From: JAPLGD01 sp041302745
GTDB taxonomy: Bacteria; Bipolaricaulota; Bipolaricaulia; UBA7950; UBA9294
Assembly: GCA_041302745.1 (NCBI GenBank)
Contig: JBFYQP010000048.1
Coordinates: 1 to 5,192 of the forward strand
Reading direction: 5' to 3'
Length of the DNA stretch: 5,192 nt
The translations under genes were made by a program, and so were the position numbers. Of this stretch, positions 5,157 to 5,192 are shown one piece after another (position 1 is the stretch's first letter; each line of letters opens with the position of its first letter). The notes beneath the pieces were generated by a model that did no database searches, was not told the origin of the DNA, and was given only the letters and a program-made list of their open reading frames with translations.

Positions 5157-5192
5157 CCTAACCTCCAGCGCCTCACGAGTCGCGGGGACCTC
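5157..5192. other. Short downstream flank
   Basis: Only 36 bases follow the last stop codon. I see no heptamer array, terminator stem with T-run or new gene start in them. Confidence 0.4.

Noticed and set aside
5146..5190. Terminator from GGTCC near the last stop codon and GGACC at the window end
   Set aside because: The stem would be 5 bp with a loop over 30 bases and no T-tract, which is too weak to support.

Overview
The window is high-GC bacterial chromosomal DNA with strong Shine-Dalgarno sites. It carries four protein genes: a truncated ORF6N-domain gene and recQ on the minus strand, then two genes for predicted secreted proteins on the plus strand. I cannot name the organism. The GC content, a RecQ with both HRDC and a C-terminal HTH_40-like domain, a short secreted DUF4384 protein and heptamer-rich intergenic DNA would fit an environmental lineage such as Bipolaricaulota/Acetothermia or Acidobacteriota. 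That is a weak inference. No rRNA, tRNA, CRISPR array, transposase or integrase is visible.

Layout. Bases 1-358 (minus) hold the N-terminal 119 codons of a KilA-N/ORF6N-type protein, running off the left edge. Bases 609-2783 (minus) encode a complete 724-residue RecQ helicase with helicase, zinc-binding, winged-helix, HRDC and C-terminal HTH regions. A 358-bp divergent region separates recQ from a plus-strand gene (3142-3978) for a secreted protein of 278 residues with two calcium-loop motifs, each followed by a Cys-Cys-Phe motif. After a 269-bp gap, 4248-5156 encodes a 302-residue secreted DUF4384 protein with a Pro/Tyr/Cys-rich repetitive tail. The two secreted proteins are probably envelope or extracellular. 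Nothing links them functionally to RecQ or to the ORF6N protein.

The most distinctive signal lies between the genes. All three intergenic gaps of useful length hold arrays of degenerate 7-bp units (families close to RGCWYGT, RGTBCGN and GTCCNNG). In each gap an array is followed about 85-95 bp later by an array of the reverse complement, so each gap could fold into a long-stemmed hairpin with a loop of roughly 90-107 nt. The middle and right copies share their entry sequence (GGGGACGGCG) and an alignable inverted arm, so they look like members of one dispersed element family. One heptamer unit supplies the recQ stop codon. I see no complete defence or mobile system. The heptamer elements and the two secreted proteins are what is least explained here.
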